64,000 bases of DNA from Panicum virgatum. Lineage: Eukaryota > Streptophyta > Magnoliopsida > Poales > Poaceae. Below are positions 33,266 to 44,880 of this stretch, one piece after another. How positions within the stretch are numbered: the stretch's first letter is position 1; every line of letters starts with the position of its first letter. Below the pieces are notes generated by a model that saw nothing but the letters and a program-made list of their open reading frames with translations, did not search any database and was not told the origin of the DNA. Where the stretch lies: positions 18,820,733 through 18,884,732 of the forward strand of contig NC_053149.1 in the NCBI RefSeq assembly GCF_016808335.1, given 5' to 3'. The translations under genes were made by a program, and so were the position numbers.

Positions 33266-36058
33266 ATGGCGAGTCTTGGTAAGATCCCGGTGTTTTCCGG
33301 CGAGGTCTATGCCTACTGGAAGGTTCGCATGAGAGCCTTCCTGCAGAGCATGGGAGCCGATGTCTGGGAGATTACCAAGAACCAGCTTTACGAGGTGCTG
33401 GCTGTTCGGGTCACGCCTCTTCAGGTGACCCAGCACGAGGCTAACGCCAAGGCCGTCAATGCCTTGTTCGCTGGCGTTTCTCGTGCGGAGTTCTCACGCG
33501 TCCATTGTTTTCAGGAAGCTCACAAGATTTGGACGTGCCTTGAGAACTACCACGAGGGTACACCTCAGGTGAAGGCCAGACTGTTCGAGACTCACCGGCG
33601 TGAGTACGAGAACTTCACACAGGAGCCGGGTGAGAGCATTGACCTGATTTTCAGTCGTTTTCAGTCGATTGTGAACAAGGTCAATGCGAACAGAGCTGCT
33701 GGTGCCCTTGAGTACACAGAGCACGAGAAGGCCCTCAAATTGCTTTACGCACTTGATCGCTCTGTGTGGGATCTCAAGGTGAACACCATCATTGAGTCTG
33801 CTGGCTATGATACTCTGACGGTGAACGAGTTTTTCAGCAAGCTCAAGGCCACGGAGGTGGATAACCAGACACGAGCCAAGCTCAATCGTGCCGCTCCTTC
33901 CAAGAGCGTCGCTCTTGTGACCAGCCCAGGTGGTGGATCGGGCTCTAACGCTAACTCTGCTCTTGGCTTTTCTCTTGCCTCTTTGCCTTCTGTTTCAGAT
34001 GAGCAGCTGGAGACGCTGGGCGACGACGACTTGTGCCTCCTCATCAGCAAGTTCCAGCGCGTCTACCACAACAGGCAGAGGAAGAAGAACCCCGGGTGCT
34101 ACAACTGCGGCGATCTGAACCACTTCATCGCCGATTGCCCCAAGAAGTCCGGCGGTGGCCAGAACAACTCCTTCGACTACTACCGCCACCGTGACCGTGA
34201 CGAGGGAGGCTCCAACAAGGAGCGTCGGCGCCACAAGCACCGCAGTCGTGACCGGGGAGGACGCTTCGACAAGGAGTCGCTCAAGAAGCGCTTCCAGTAC
34301 AAGGCCAAGAAGCGGGAGAAGGCCTTCCTGGCGCAGCTCAGCGACCTCGACAAGAGCTCTGACACCGACAGCTCTTCTTCACCGACCTCCGACGATGACG
34401 ACAAGAAGAAGAAGAAGCGGGACAAGGAAGCCACCGGCTTCATCGGCCTTTGCTTGGCGGCCGGTCGGCGCAAGAGCTTCTGCACCATGGCGGGCGAAGC
34501 TGATGGTGCTCGTGCGTCTTCAGGTGGACACGCTACACCGACGCACTCCGGCTCTTCTCCTGGATCTGAGAGCGATTTAGAGGTAAACTCCACGATCGAC
34601 CTGCTTGATACAGAGGTTAGCGAGTTGTACGCCGCTCTCGACAACCAGAAGAGGCTGCTTAAGGAAGCAGCCAGAGAGCGTAGAAAGCTTAGGGCTGAGC
34701 TGGCTTGTGCTAGGGAGAAGTCTAGTGAGGATGAGTGAGCTGGCTGCATATCTCACATGAACGATCTTGTTGCTCTCCGTGCCAAGCATGATGAGAACGT
34801 CGCGGACTTAGATGTTGCTAAGATTTCGCTTGCCGACGTGTCACATGAGCTCGCTAAGGCCAAGCATGAACTAGAACTGGTTAAGGATGCTCCTATTGTT
34901 AGCGATGTGCTTGAATGCGAGGAGCGTCCTATCTTTAAGTCCGATCTAGCTTCGTTGCAGTCCAAGTTTGCTACTGTTGTGTGCGAGCTAGAGGAGATGA
35001 AGTCTAGGCCAGTTTTGCTTGGCGCTTGTAAGCTTTGTCCCACGCTTAGGTTGGAGCTAGAGGAGAAGAACGCTTTGATCAAGTCTTTTGGAAAGACTAA
35101 GGTCGTAGAGTCTAGCCCACCTATTGACTGCTCTGTTTGCCCTGGTTTAATTGCTGATTTAGATAGTCTTGCGGTAGAGAAAGCCAACTTAGAGAATGAG
35201 AATACCTATCTTAGGGCGATTCTGAGTTGGGTCTCTAGCAGTGAGCCGCAGTTGGGCATGCTGATTAAGCAGTTCAAGCGTGATGATGGGTTTAGGGTCG
35301 GTTACACATACACGAAGTCAGACTTTGATAGATTGTATGGTAAGATTGGCAAGACTGCTGGAAACACTGCTAGCACGAGTACGCAGCCTTCGCTTGTTGA
35401 CCCCGCGGATGGTGTGCTTAAAGAACCACCGAAAGCACCTCCGCAGAAGCAGGTTTGGGTTCCAAAGCCCAATGAGCTGAGGAACTCCCTCGACACGCTC
35501 CCTGCTGCCACAGCCCAGGTTGCCCAGAAGAAGAGGACTGCTCCTCCCCGTCCGCAGGCTAGGCCTCCACCTCCCAAGCGTGAGGTGAGGTACCACTGCG
35601 AGTTCTGTGACAGGGAAGGTCACCTGGAGGAGTTTTGCTTCAGAAGGAAGCGGGCTGTGAGGAGAGAGCAGGAGAGACTGAACGCGGACATGTACTCTGT
35701 TCGGGTGCATGATCCTTCTCGGCGTGGTGATAGGCGAGATGCTAGGGTGCACCGTGTAGGTGGAGGTCAGGGAGACGGTGGTGGTTACCATGCTCCAGCA
35801 GGTGGTCGCTTTGCCGGCCGTGCTCCTGGTCGTTTTCAATACGGCTATGGACCACGAGACCGAGGTTTTGGAGGAGGTTTTGAGGCTCCACGCTTTCCTC
35901 GCGGTGGTGTTCGTCAGTCACGCGGTAGACGGGACGGGGGATACGCTTTGTCTGGTTTTGCTAACCCTTTTGTAGAGCAAATGGCTCGACACTGGTTTGC
36001 TTCTCACTTTGCTAACCCCAGTGTTGAGACATTTGCTCACCCTTTGTCTCACTACTGA
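33266..36058 (+). pseudogene. Sirevirus gag (interrupted by one in-frame stop)
   Basis: A 490-residue frame (33266-34738) has the Copia gag fold signatures (YWKVRMRAFL near the start, then the UBN2-like region) and a CCHC zinc knuckle CYNCGDLNHFIADC at about residues 278-291. It ends at a TGA at 34736. The same frame resumes at once and runs to 36058, carrying a long helical, probably coiled-coil region and a second zinc-knuckle-like motif CEFCDREGHLEEFC, then an Arg/Gly-rich tail. So one TGA divides a single long gag. The bases after it (GCTGGC) do not match known readthrough contexts, so I read it as an inactivating mutation. Confidence 0.85.
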
Positions 36059-37868
36059 TTTTCAGGTCGGAGGCTTGGAGAACAGGTGGATCATGGACTC
36101 CGGTTGTTCGCGCCACATGACCGGAAATAACAAATGGTTCTCCAGCCTCACCCCGATGCGCTCAAAAGAGTACATTGTGTTCGGGGATAATGGAAGAGGA
36201 AAGGTACATGGACTTGGCGCTGTTCGAGTTTCTGATCGCTTTACCCTGAGAGAAGTTGCTTTGGTTTCAAATCTTGGTTTTAATTTGCTCTCTGTTTTGC
36301 AACTTCTTGATGAGGGGTTTGAGGTTCGCTTCAAGGAGGGCTGTTCGCGTGTTTTGGATTCCAGGGGAGATTTGGTTTGCCAGATTACACCTCGCGATCG
36401 AGTTTTCTTGGTTGACTTCTCTGGAACTCCTTTTGGCCCTTCTCATTGCTTGATGGCTGGTCCTTCTTCTGATTTGTGGAAGTGGCATAGGAGACTAGGA
36501 CATTTGAGTTTCGATTTGTTGTCGAGATTGAGCTCACTTGGCCTGATCCGAGGATTGCCCAAACTGAAGTTTGAGAAGAACCTTGTTTGCCATCCGTGTT
36601 GTCACGGGAAAATGATTGCCGCTTCTCATCCGCCTGTTAATCAGGTGATGACTTCTCACCCTGGAGAGTTGCTACACATGGACACTGTTGGTCCTTCCAG
36701 GGTGATGTCTGTTGGTGGGAAGTGGTACGTGCTTGTGATTGTGGACGACTTTTCTCGCTATTCGTGGGTCTTTTTCATGAGAACCAAGGATGAGGCTTTC
36801 GAGTTTGTTCGAGACTTGATCTTGAGATTGAAAAACGAGCTACCCCAGGCCATGCGAGCGATCCACTCTAACAATGGCACATAATTCAAAAATGCTCGTT
36901 TTGATGTCTTTTGCAGTGATCAAGGTCTTGAACACCAGTATTCTTCTCTCTACACTCCACAGCAGAATGGAGTTGTAGAACGGAAGAATCGGACACTGGT
37001 TGAGATGGCGAGGACGATGCTCGATGAGCATAGGACTCCTCGCAAATACTGGGCTGAGGCGGTTAACACCGCTTGTTACGTGTCCAACCGCATCTTCTTG
37101 CGTGCTTTCATGCACAGGACGTCTTATGAGTTGCGGTTTGGACGCCAGCCCCATGTTGACCATCTCAGAGTTTTCGGTTGCCGGTGTTTTGTGCTGAAAG
37201 ATGGAAATCTTGATAAGTTTGAGTCTCGCTCGTCTGACGGTATTTTTCTCGGATATGCTTCTCACTCTAGAGCATACCGTGTGCTGATTATTGATACTAA
37301 CATCGTCAGAGAGACTTGTGAAGTCACTTTCGACGAGACTGCACCGTGTAATTCTTCTGTCTTTGAAGTTGCAGGAGATGATGAGCTCGGCACCTCCATC
37401 TTTGAAGATGAGGAGGAAGAAGCTGCAGATGGCGAGGCTGAGGCTACCACGCGTGCTGTGGACCCAGCTATCTCTGCTACGAGCTCGGACGATGACGACG
37501 GCCCCGACCCGACTACGTCTACTTCCCGGGGGCTGTTCGAGGAGGTGACTCAGGCTACACCAGCTGCACCTGAGGAGGCACCAGCTTTGGTTGAGGAGGA
37601 GGCGACTTCGACACGGGAAGCACCGCGACACATTCAGCGTCGCCATCCACCTCAACAGATGCTAGGTGATCTCAACGAGCGAGTCACCAGGTCCAAGGTA
37701 ACGAGTATCGCTGGCTTTGCTCATTCAGCGTTTGTTGCCTCTTTTGAGCCCAAAGATATTGGACACGCTCTTTCTGATTCTAATTGGGTCAATGCCATGC
37801 ATGAGGAACTTGAAAATTTTGAAAAAAAACCAAGTTTGGGTTTTGGTCGAGCCTCCACCTGCTTGTAA
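36028..37868 (+). pseudogene. Sirevirus protease-integrase segment
   Basis: The frame shifts by one relative to gag. The protease motif MDSGCSRHMTG follows the junction. Next come the GAG-pre-integrase HHCC region (WHRRLGHLS ... CHPCCHGKM) and the integrase core. Integrase is damaged where its second catalytic Asp should be: the motif reads SNNGT instead of the conserved SDNGT, and a TAA stop (36882-36884) follows directly. The frame then continues through QQNGVVERKNRTL (third catalytic residue Glu) and the variable C-terminal region, until an adenine run near 37822 shifts the frame again. Confidence 0.85.
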
Positions 37869-39270
37869 TCCCATCGGAACGAAGTGGGTTTTCAAAAACA
37901 AGCAGGGTGAGGATGGTTTGGTTGTTCGAAACAAATCTCGTCTTGTTGCCCAGGGGTTTTGCCAAAAAGAGGGTATTGATTTTGAGGAAAGTTTTGCCCC
38001 TGTTGCTCGTTTGGAAGCTATTCGAATCTTTCTTGTATTTGCTGCTTCCAAGGGTTTCAATGTTTTCCAAATGGATGTTAAATCTGCCTTCTTGAATGGT
38101 TTTATCGAAGAAGAGGTTTATGTAAAGCAACCCCCTGGTTTCGAAAATCCCAAGTTTCCAAACCGTGTTTATAAACTTCAGAAAGCTCTTTACGGTTTGA
38201 AACAGGCACCTAGAGCTTGGTATGATAGATTGAAAACTTTTTTGCTGGCTCAGGGCTTTAAAATGGGATGTGTTGATAAGACTTTGTTCTTCATGCGATC
38301 CGGCACTGATTTTCTTTTAGTTCAGATATACGTGGATGATATTATCTTTGGTGGCTCTTCTCACGCTCTTGTGTCCAAGTTTTTTGAGCAGATGTCTAGG
38401 GAGTTCGAGATGAGCATGATGGGTGAGTTGCAGTTCTTCCTCGGGCTGCAGATCAAGCAAACTCCTCAGGGCACTTTTGTCCATCAAGCCAAGTACACTA
38501 GAGACTTGCTGCGGAAGTTCGACATGAGTGACTTGTCTCCTCAGCCGATTCCGATCAGCACATCTACGACACTTGATGAGGACTTGGACGGTGAGGCGGT
38601 GGACCAGAAGGAGTACAGGAGCATGATCGGCTCGCTCCTGTACCTGACGGCGACGCGACCGGACATCCAGTTCGGCGTCTGCCTTTGTGCGCGCTACCAG
38701 GCTTCTCCGCGCACCTCCCACAGGCAGGTGGCGAAACGCATCTTCAGGTATCTGAAATTCACCCCTGAATTTGGTCTTTGGTATTCTGCGGATTCTTCTT
38801 TGGTTTTGGTGGGTTTTTCTGATGCTGATTTCGGTGGGTGTCGGTTGGATCGCAAGTCGACATCCGACACTTGTCAGTTTCTCGGTACATCTTTGGTGTC
38901 TTGGTCCTCTCGCAAGCAGGCTAGTGTAGCGCTTTCTTCCACAGAAGCTGAGTATGTTGCCGCTGCTAGCTGCTGCTCCCAGATACTTTGGATGAAACAA
39001 ACCTTGCAGGATTATAGCTTGAGTTTCGGTAGGGTTCCCATCTTTGTAGACAACATGTCAGCCATTAGCATTGCAAAGAACCCTGTCCTACACTCCAGAA
39101 CCAAGCACATAGACATCCGATTCCATTTCCTGCGAGACAACCATGAGAGAGGAGAGATGACATATAGACCTGATCCATGTCCCTTTAGAGAGGCAAACCG
39201 CAGATATACTAACCAAACCGCTAGAGCAGGACACCTTTGCTCGCTTGGGGTTTGTTACCCCTTTTGATTG
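37820..39270 (+). pseudogene. Sirevirus reverse transcriptase and RNase H
   Basis: After the shift near 37822 the frame reads [21 protein letters not shown], the catalytic YVDDIIFGG and then RNase H motifs ([28 protein letters not shown]). The catalytic Asp residues of reverse transcriptase are present. A small indel near 39163 scrambles the frame over the last 35 or so residues, where the usual tail lies in another frame, ending at 39270. This is a clear Copia RT-RNase H. Confidence 0.9.
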
Positions 39271-40672
39271 CTGACTTTTGTTTTGGTTAGCTTGGTAGGT
39301 CTTTGTTTTGCTTCTCTTTGTTTTTCTAGGTTTGGTAGTTACATTGTGCATATGCATTGTACATGTTTGCATTTTGCATTGTCTCACTTGCACTAGCATT
39401 CTTGTATACATTGCTATGATCTTCTAGTGCCTGCTAGTGTGAGTTGATAAATTTGATCATGTATAGCTTGCTCCATTGTGTATATGACATCATCTGAGTT
39501 AAGCTATTTTGATTTGAAAATCTGAAAACATGATCACCCTGTTTTGGCTACTAGCATGTTAGGGCGTGTTGATGTGCTTTGCTATCTTATTCATGCTAGT
39601 GTGCCTTTTCGTTCAGCAATTCATACTTGGAATGATCTAAATCTGATAAAAATTGCTTGAACTGCTCATGAAATGGATTGAAAAGATCCAGGTGGGATTG
39701 CTTGTCGCACTGATCGAGCCTTCGGGACGGCTCACTTTGCACTTGTGAGAACCCGGGCAAGGCTGTGCATGACTGAAACGAGTGCTTTAAGCTTCTGATT
39801 GTCTTTTGGCATAAGCTTGGCCTCGTTGCTAAGTAAAGCATGACAAGCTTTCAACCCCTGGCATTAAGAATTGCTTGATACTAATTTAATTGAAAAATGA
39901 ATGTTCGCAACATGTTTTGGCAGGTTTGGCTCACCTATATGAGTTTGAGTAGCACTGCTTTCCATTTCCTACTTGTTAGTGCTAGATCATGGGTGATGCT
40001 TTTATTTCTCCTAAACTGAACTTGCCTAGCTCTAGACTGATTTGATATACCCTGTTGAGCTAGATGCAGGTCTTGTTTATGGATGCACACATGCTTGAGA
40101 CTAGATGTTGCTCATATCTTTGTATCCCTGAATGTTTTCACTTACACCTCCTGCATTGCATTCATTGCATAGCATCTGTTCAGGGGGAGTCTCAGCTTCA
40201 GGGGGAGCTTTAGGTCTTTGTAGCTTTGATGTGTGCATGTGCCAACAAGGGGGAGAATTTTGAGAGAAGTGATCGAACAAGGGGGAGAGTTGTTTGATTT
40301 TTGAAAAACTTGTTGAGCACAGGGCTTTGTGAGTGCATCATTTTGGGAGAGTTGCACTTGTGAGAGGGAAAAACTTTGCTTGGGGAGTTTCTGTTTTGGT
40401 TTTGGCTCCTGGTTTTCTCGCTTTCCCTCTGCTGCTTGCATGACTGCGTCGAGCGTTACCTCTGTCTTTGAGGAGTCATGTTTTGTCTTTTAATCGATTG
40501 CGTCGAGTCGTTGCCCTTGTCTTAGGGGATCGATCTGTGCTTGAGTAAGTGACTGTTCTTGCCTTTCTGAGCTTTGTGTCACTTGTTTGAGTTCTTCACT
40601 TTCTTGCTTCTCTTTTTATCACTTCTCTGGTTTCAGGTGGTGTGTTGACAATGCACTTATCAAGGGGGAGAT
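39271..40672 (+). other. Sirevirus 3' untranslated region with multiple polypurine tracts
   Basis: No env-like frame is present. Besides the primary tract at 40661-40670, purine tracts CAGGGGGAG or CAAGGGGGA occur near 40181, 40199, 40246 and 40278. Repeated polypurine tracts upstream of the 3' LTR are a described Sirevirus trait. Confidence 0.8.
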
Positions 40673-42287
40673 TGAGGAATGTTGAGTACTCTATCCTGCT
40701 TGTGATGAGTGAATTGTCAACCGTGCGGTGTGATCGTGCGCTTGGTCTTTGGATTGCAGGTACACGGGCGTCGAGTGTCGACGGGGAGCTGCCGTGGAGG
40801 TGCTGTGGCCGATGGACCGTGCAGTGGACGGCGGTGAAGGGCAGCCGGGACCGGAGCTCGGACCGGGCGGCAGCTGTGGCGTCCACTCCTGGATCGAGGG
40901 CGCAAGCGACGACGGAAGGCGGGTTTCTTGTTTTGCGCCACAAAACCAAGAAGGCGGACGGCGGTTGAAGACGCCAAGTCGTGGAGGCACGGGCGTCGGT
41001 CTTGGGACTGACGGAGGCGACGGGCGTCGACGGCGTCTAGGGCCTCGCTGCGGGCGAAGAGGTGACGGGCGTCGGGCGGCGTCTAGGGCCGTCAGAAGGC
41101 CGAGGCGGGAACGGCGTCTAGGGCCACGGCGCGGAGGCGGGAATCTTCCCGCGCGTGAGGTTTTGGCGGTTTTTCTCAAAACCGGCCACCTACCCGGGTT
41201 TCGCGGACCCTCCAAAACCGCGGACTGGATCTTCATCAAGACGGCGGCATCGCGGAGAAGACTTCGTTTCGAAGAAAGAACCTCGGCCGTCGGATGAGAT
41301 CGTGTACAGGGGGTGCTGCAGGCCAACCGGTCTGACCGGTCCCTGGCACCGGTCTGACCGGTCTAACCAACCGGTCTGACCGGTCCCGCGGGTATAAATA
41401 CCCCTTCACTTGTGTTAGGTTAATAGCGGCTTTTGTAATCTGTTCGTGGACTCTCTGTTTCTCTAGGCCGCCGCCCCTGTGTTCTCCTCTCTCTGTTTCT
41501 CTCTTTAAAGTAGATTTGTCCATGGATTTGTGAGAGTTTGTATTGGATTTGATTGGGAAAGGAGGCCCTATCCTCCTTGTGCCCTCTGGGCTTTTGAATC
41601 AAACCAATCCCGTCCCTCTTGTGCTTTTTTGATGGATTTTCGTTTTGGTTTTGATGAACTTGATTGCGACGGTTTGTAGGGTTCTTTGGAGTGATTCCTG
41701 TGCTTCTAGCTTCGTATCAATCACTCTGGAATCATGAGCTCTTCAGAATTGAAGTTTTCGAGTATTTGAGAAAACCCCAATCCCTTTTGATCTCCCCCAT
41801 AATTCTCTAGATTCGTTGATATTTAGGTTGAGATCTTTTGGGAATATGTTCACGGGGTAGGGGCGAAGCAATCCCCCAAGTTTCACCGCTTTTCGTGGTC
41901 GTTTGCTCAAAGATTCACCGTTTGAATCCAATTTCTCGGGGGTTTTCTGGGTGCTACCGGTCAGACCGGTAGGACAAACCGGTCAGACCGGTCTGCTCAT
42001 TTTTGAACAGACACGACCGGTCAGACCGGTCCATCGCACCGGTCAGACCGGTCCTGGCTGTTCAGATCAACTGTTTTCCCGAATCGCTTCCGAATTACTT
42101 TGGGATTTCACTCGTTCGTTCGAGGCCTTTTGTGTTGGTTTAGCTTTTCAATAGCTATCCTAAACTTTGGCCAGAACGCATGAGGGCTTGGGTGATTTTC
42201 GGGACATAGGCCGACGGTTTGAATTTCGAAAGAAATTTTGATCGGCTCCCATTCACCCTCCCTCTGGTCGCCGGCTTCGGTCCCACA
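40673..42287 (+). repeat. 3' LTR of the Sirevirus
   Basis: It begins TGAGGAATG and ends GGTCCCACA, with TATAAATA at 41393-41400 and the same ACCGGTC palindrome clusters as the 5' LTR. It retains the 32 bp missing from the 5' copy. Confidence 0.95.
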
Positions 42288-42419
42288 TTTATTTCCTAAT
42301 GTGGATCCAAAGCGGTGCTAGACATTGCTAAATGTTGAAGTAAAATATGACAAGCTAACACCACCTGACGTGTCAGATAATAGCTCATCTTTCTGCACTA
42401 TACGTTGGAGTTGCCCTGA

Positions 42420-43513
42420 TCTAACCTGACTGCGTGTTTTTTACCATAAAGATCGAGATCTATCTAATTCACACAATAACACATGCCATGGCATGGTTTA
42501 TTGATCTTTTATTTGGCTCGATCAGTGCATTCACTGGTGGTCTTTATTTCGGAGGTCAGATCGCCAGGCAGGCATTCAGATCGCCGGGACTAATGGACCT
42601 AAAAGGAGTTGTGGATCGGGACTAAAGATCCGATCTGTACTAGTGCACTAATCAAAATAACTACTCCAGAGGATGTTCAGAATCGTATATATCTGTCACG
42701 GTGAACGGGCACAAGCTTTTTCCGGCACTCTATTTAATTTGTTTTCCGGTGGTGAAAATGGGTACGCCGGGATTAGCCTAGAACCAAGAGGCGGCCTTAA
42801 TTTGATCCACTCGAAGATGTGCACGGACTACAGGACCACGCGTGCGTTTCTGGCCAAGTTGGTGCGATTAATTCCTGGCTACAGGAACCGAGCATTTTTT
42901 TCAGCCTCTGCACAGCAGCCGATCTGGTCGGATAGCAATGGCAAGTTGGCAACGATAGCGTCCATCGTGCTCTGCATGCTCTCATCCGCCAGCGCTTAAT
43001 TCTGCATCGTATGCCTGGTTGGTGGGACCCGCCCGTACTTTGCCGGCCAGTAACCCCAATTCTGTATCCCGCACGCGTTAATTAATATGTACAACTACCA
43101 CCTAGCGGCCACTAGGTTCACTGCGTTCGCTTGGTTTCTCATCCAATCAATCGGCTACTAGATTCACTGTATTCGCTTGATTTGTCAGCTAATCAATCAG
43201 CAGTATTTTTCTCTCACACTAAATCAACACCCGTCACCAGCTATCAGCCACCTGCAATACTTTTCTTCCCTAACAAATCAATAATTACTTCTTCATTTAC
43301 CACCAAGCTAGGTACTGAAGCTACAGCGCTGCTTGACAATTCGAATTATTTGTTACTTGGCAATGATGAACTGCTGCTTTGAACCACTACTGATTTGACG
43401 TCGTCAAGGTACTACGGGATGAATGCACGAAGCAAGCAATGGGGGGGGGGGGGGGGGGGGAGCAGAGCAGCAAGCATTCAGAATGTAATCAAGCGTGCGG
43501 CAGGCGTACTCAC
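42420..43513. other. 5' part of the PME-1 intron, no gene seen
   Basis: Unassigned DNA between the MITE and PME-1 exon 1. A G homopolymer (43441-43460) lies about 55 bp from the splice donor. No coding motif was recognised. Confidence 0.5.
43441..43460. repeat. Poly-G homopolymer
   Basis: About 20 consecutive G on the plus strand (C run in the PME-1 transcript) near the start of the PME-1 intron. The length is uncertain because such runs are error-prone. Confidence 0.8.
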
Positions 43514-44516
43514 CGACTGTGGCGGAGCGGAAGGTGGTGGAGCCGTCGACGACGTTGCGGCGGGCCTTGATGACCGTCTTCCCGATGCCGTCGCCGACGA
43601 ACATCAGGTTCACGTGCTTCTTCCCGACCTCCACGTTCTCCATGTACGCGCCGGCCTTGATGTAGATCACGTACCGCCGCTTCGAGTTGGTCGGCGCCGC
43701 CGCCACGGCCGCCGACACCGTCGTGTAGTTCCCGCTCCCGTTCTGCGCCACCACCGCGTCCGCCGCCACGCCCGACGCAGGGGCCTGCAGCAGCCGCCGG
43801 TCCCCGGGCCGCACCCACCGCGGGAACCCCTTCACCATCTGCCCGTACCCCATGAACGGCTGCCGCGGCGCCGGCGACGCGCCGGGCAGCTTCTTCGCCA
43901 TGGCCAGCGAGTTGCTCACCATGCGGGAGACGTGGTGGAGCGTCGGCTCGATGTAGCGCCGCACGCGCCCGCCGTCCTGGTACGCGAACCCGTCCAGGCA
44001 GGTGTACTGGTTCGTGATGGCCGCCGAGAGCACCGTCATCACGTGGTCCATCGTCACGCGCCTGGCCCCCGCGGCGGACGACGACGCCGATGAGCCGCTG
44101 TCGCGGGCGGCGGGGGACTCCAGGTCCGCCACGGTGGCCTGGAGGTCGTCCATGGTGGTGGACAGGAGCTCCAGGCAGTCGCTGATGGCGAGGCGGTCGC
44201 GCGCGCTCAGGGACCTCTCCCGGAGGTACGAGGAGCAGTTGGAGGCGGTGGCCGTCACGACGTCCTCGGTGCGGTTCACGGCGGCGCAGATGACATCCGG
44301 GAGGGTCTTCTTGTGCAGGTCCGGGATGTCGGCCAGCGTGGACAGGCAGACGTCAGGGTAGAGCGTGCCGTCGCAGTGCGCGGCCGCGGCGGCCTCCGCG
44401 GTGGGGTAGAAGGGGACAGTGCCGGCGGCGTCGGAGGAGGCGGCCGCCGTCGCCGCCGCGAATGCGACAACGAGGAGGACGAGGAGAGGCCCGGGTCTCT
44501 TGGGTAAGGGTGGCAT
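43514..44516 (-). CDS. Pectin methylesterase PME-1, exon 1 (signal, PMEI pro-region, start of catalytic domain)
   Basis: This exon encodes residues 1-334 of a type-I pectinesterase. Residues about 10-27 form the hydrophobic signal segment. Residues about 45-210 are the PMEI-like pro-region with the four-Cys pattern (C48, C57, then C94 and C114). RRLL at 240-243 is a typical subtilase processing site that releases the mature enzyme. The catalytic domain starts near residue 252 and includes GAYMENV (PME region I). The exon ends in phase 1 at G|GTGAGT and joins in frame to the exon at 25094-25785, the only PME exon 2 downstream on this strand. A TATA box lies about 117 bp upstream. The large intron is the main doubt about function; if it is not spliced, only a pro-region with a truncated catalytic domain would be made. 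Confidence 0.9.
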
Positions 44517-44632
44517 TGTGTCCTTGTCTGTGGTAGCTAGCTCTCGCTTGCAGTGTTTGCTGAGAGAGCTGGAGAGTGAGTACTGAGGAGTGATGGAATT
44601 GGGGTTCCCAGGAGGGGTTTATGGGTGATTGC

Positions 44633-44638
44633 TATATA
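44633..44638 (-). promoter_or_regulatory. TATA box of PME-1
   Basis: CTATATAG on the minus strand, about 117 bp upstream of the PME-1 start codon, a good plant TATA match and distance. Confidence 0.6.
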
Positions 44639-44785
44639 GAGGAAGTGCGGTAGAAAGTGTTGGTCTTGGAGCTGAGATCCGTAGCATTCGCCCAAAACAA
44701 CTACTACTCGGTTCTAGATTTCCAGTAGAAAAAATATATGGTCCCTACAAGATTCTATTGAGATTTTATATTTTTGTGTGGGAAC

Positions 44786-44880
44786 ATTATGCCAGTCTTA
44801 ATTGGAGTTTCATGATATTAAATTATATCCCACTTTATCAATTTTGCTGACATGGTGAGAAACAATGAGGGAGACTGTTA
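44786..44880. mobile_element. Degraded MITE-like piece
   Basis: It shares GAGTTTCATGATATTAAAT and ATCAATTTTGCTGACATGGT with the element at 3420-3610. Ends are not clear. Confidence 0.3.

Larger units (their letters stand above)
31619..42287 (+). mobile_element. Full-length Sirevirus-type Ty1/Copia LTR retrotransposon (10.7 kb), inactivated
   Basis: Two long direct LTRs (31619-33201 and 40673-42287) enclose gag, protease, integrase, reverse transcriptase and RNase H in Copia order. The element is flanked by a perfect 5-bp TSD TTTAT (31614-31618 and 42288-42292). A primer-binding site TGGTATCAGAGC (33204-33215, initiator-Met tRNA type) follows the 5' LTR, and a polypurine tract CAAGGGGGAG (40661-40670) precedes the 3' LTR. 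Several extra purine tracts upstream, palindromic ACCGGTC clusters in the LTRs and a very long gag fit the Sirevirus lineage. Coding frames are broken at several places. It lies in the large PME-1 intron, on the opposite strand to PME-1. Confidence 0.95.
31410..42416. mobile_element. MITE split by the Sirevirus insertion
   Basis: The left piece begins GGGTAGCTCCAACATGG (31410-31618) and the right piece ends CGTTGGAGTTGCCC (42288-42416), forming an inverted repeat. TGA flanks both outer ends (31407-31409 and 42417-42419). Removing the retrotransposon and one TSD leaves an element of about 330 bp. The insertion order is therefore MITE first, Sirevirus later. Confidence 0.75.

Noticed and set aside
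43131..43382. 83-residue plus-strand frame in the PME-1 intron
   Set aside because: It has no family motif and lies in repetitive-looking DNA with the TTCGCTTG phrase repeated; not supported as a gene.
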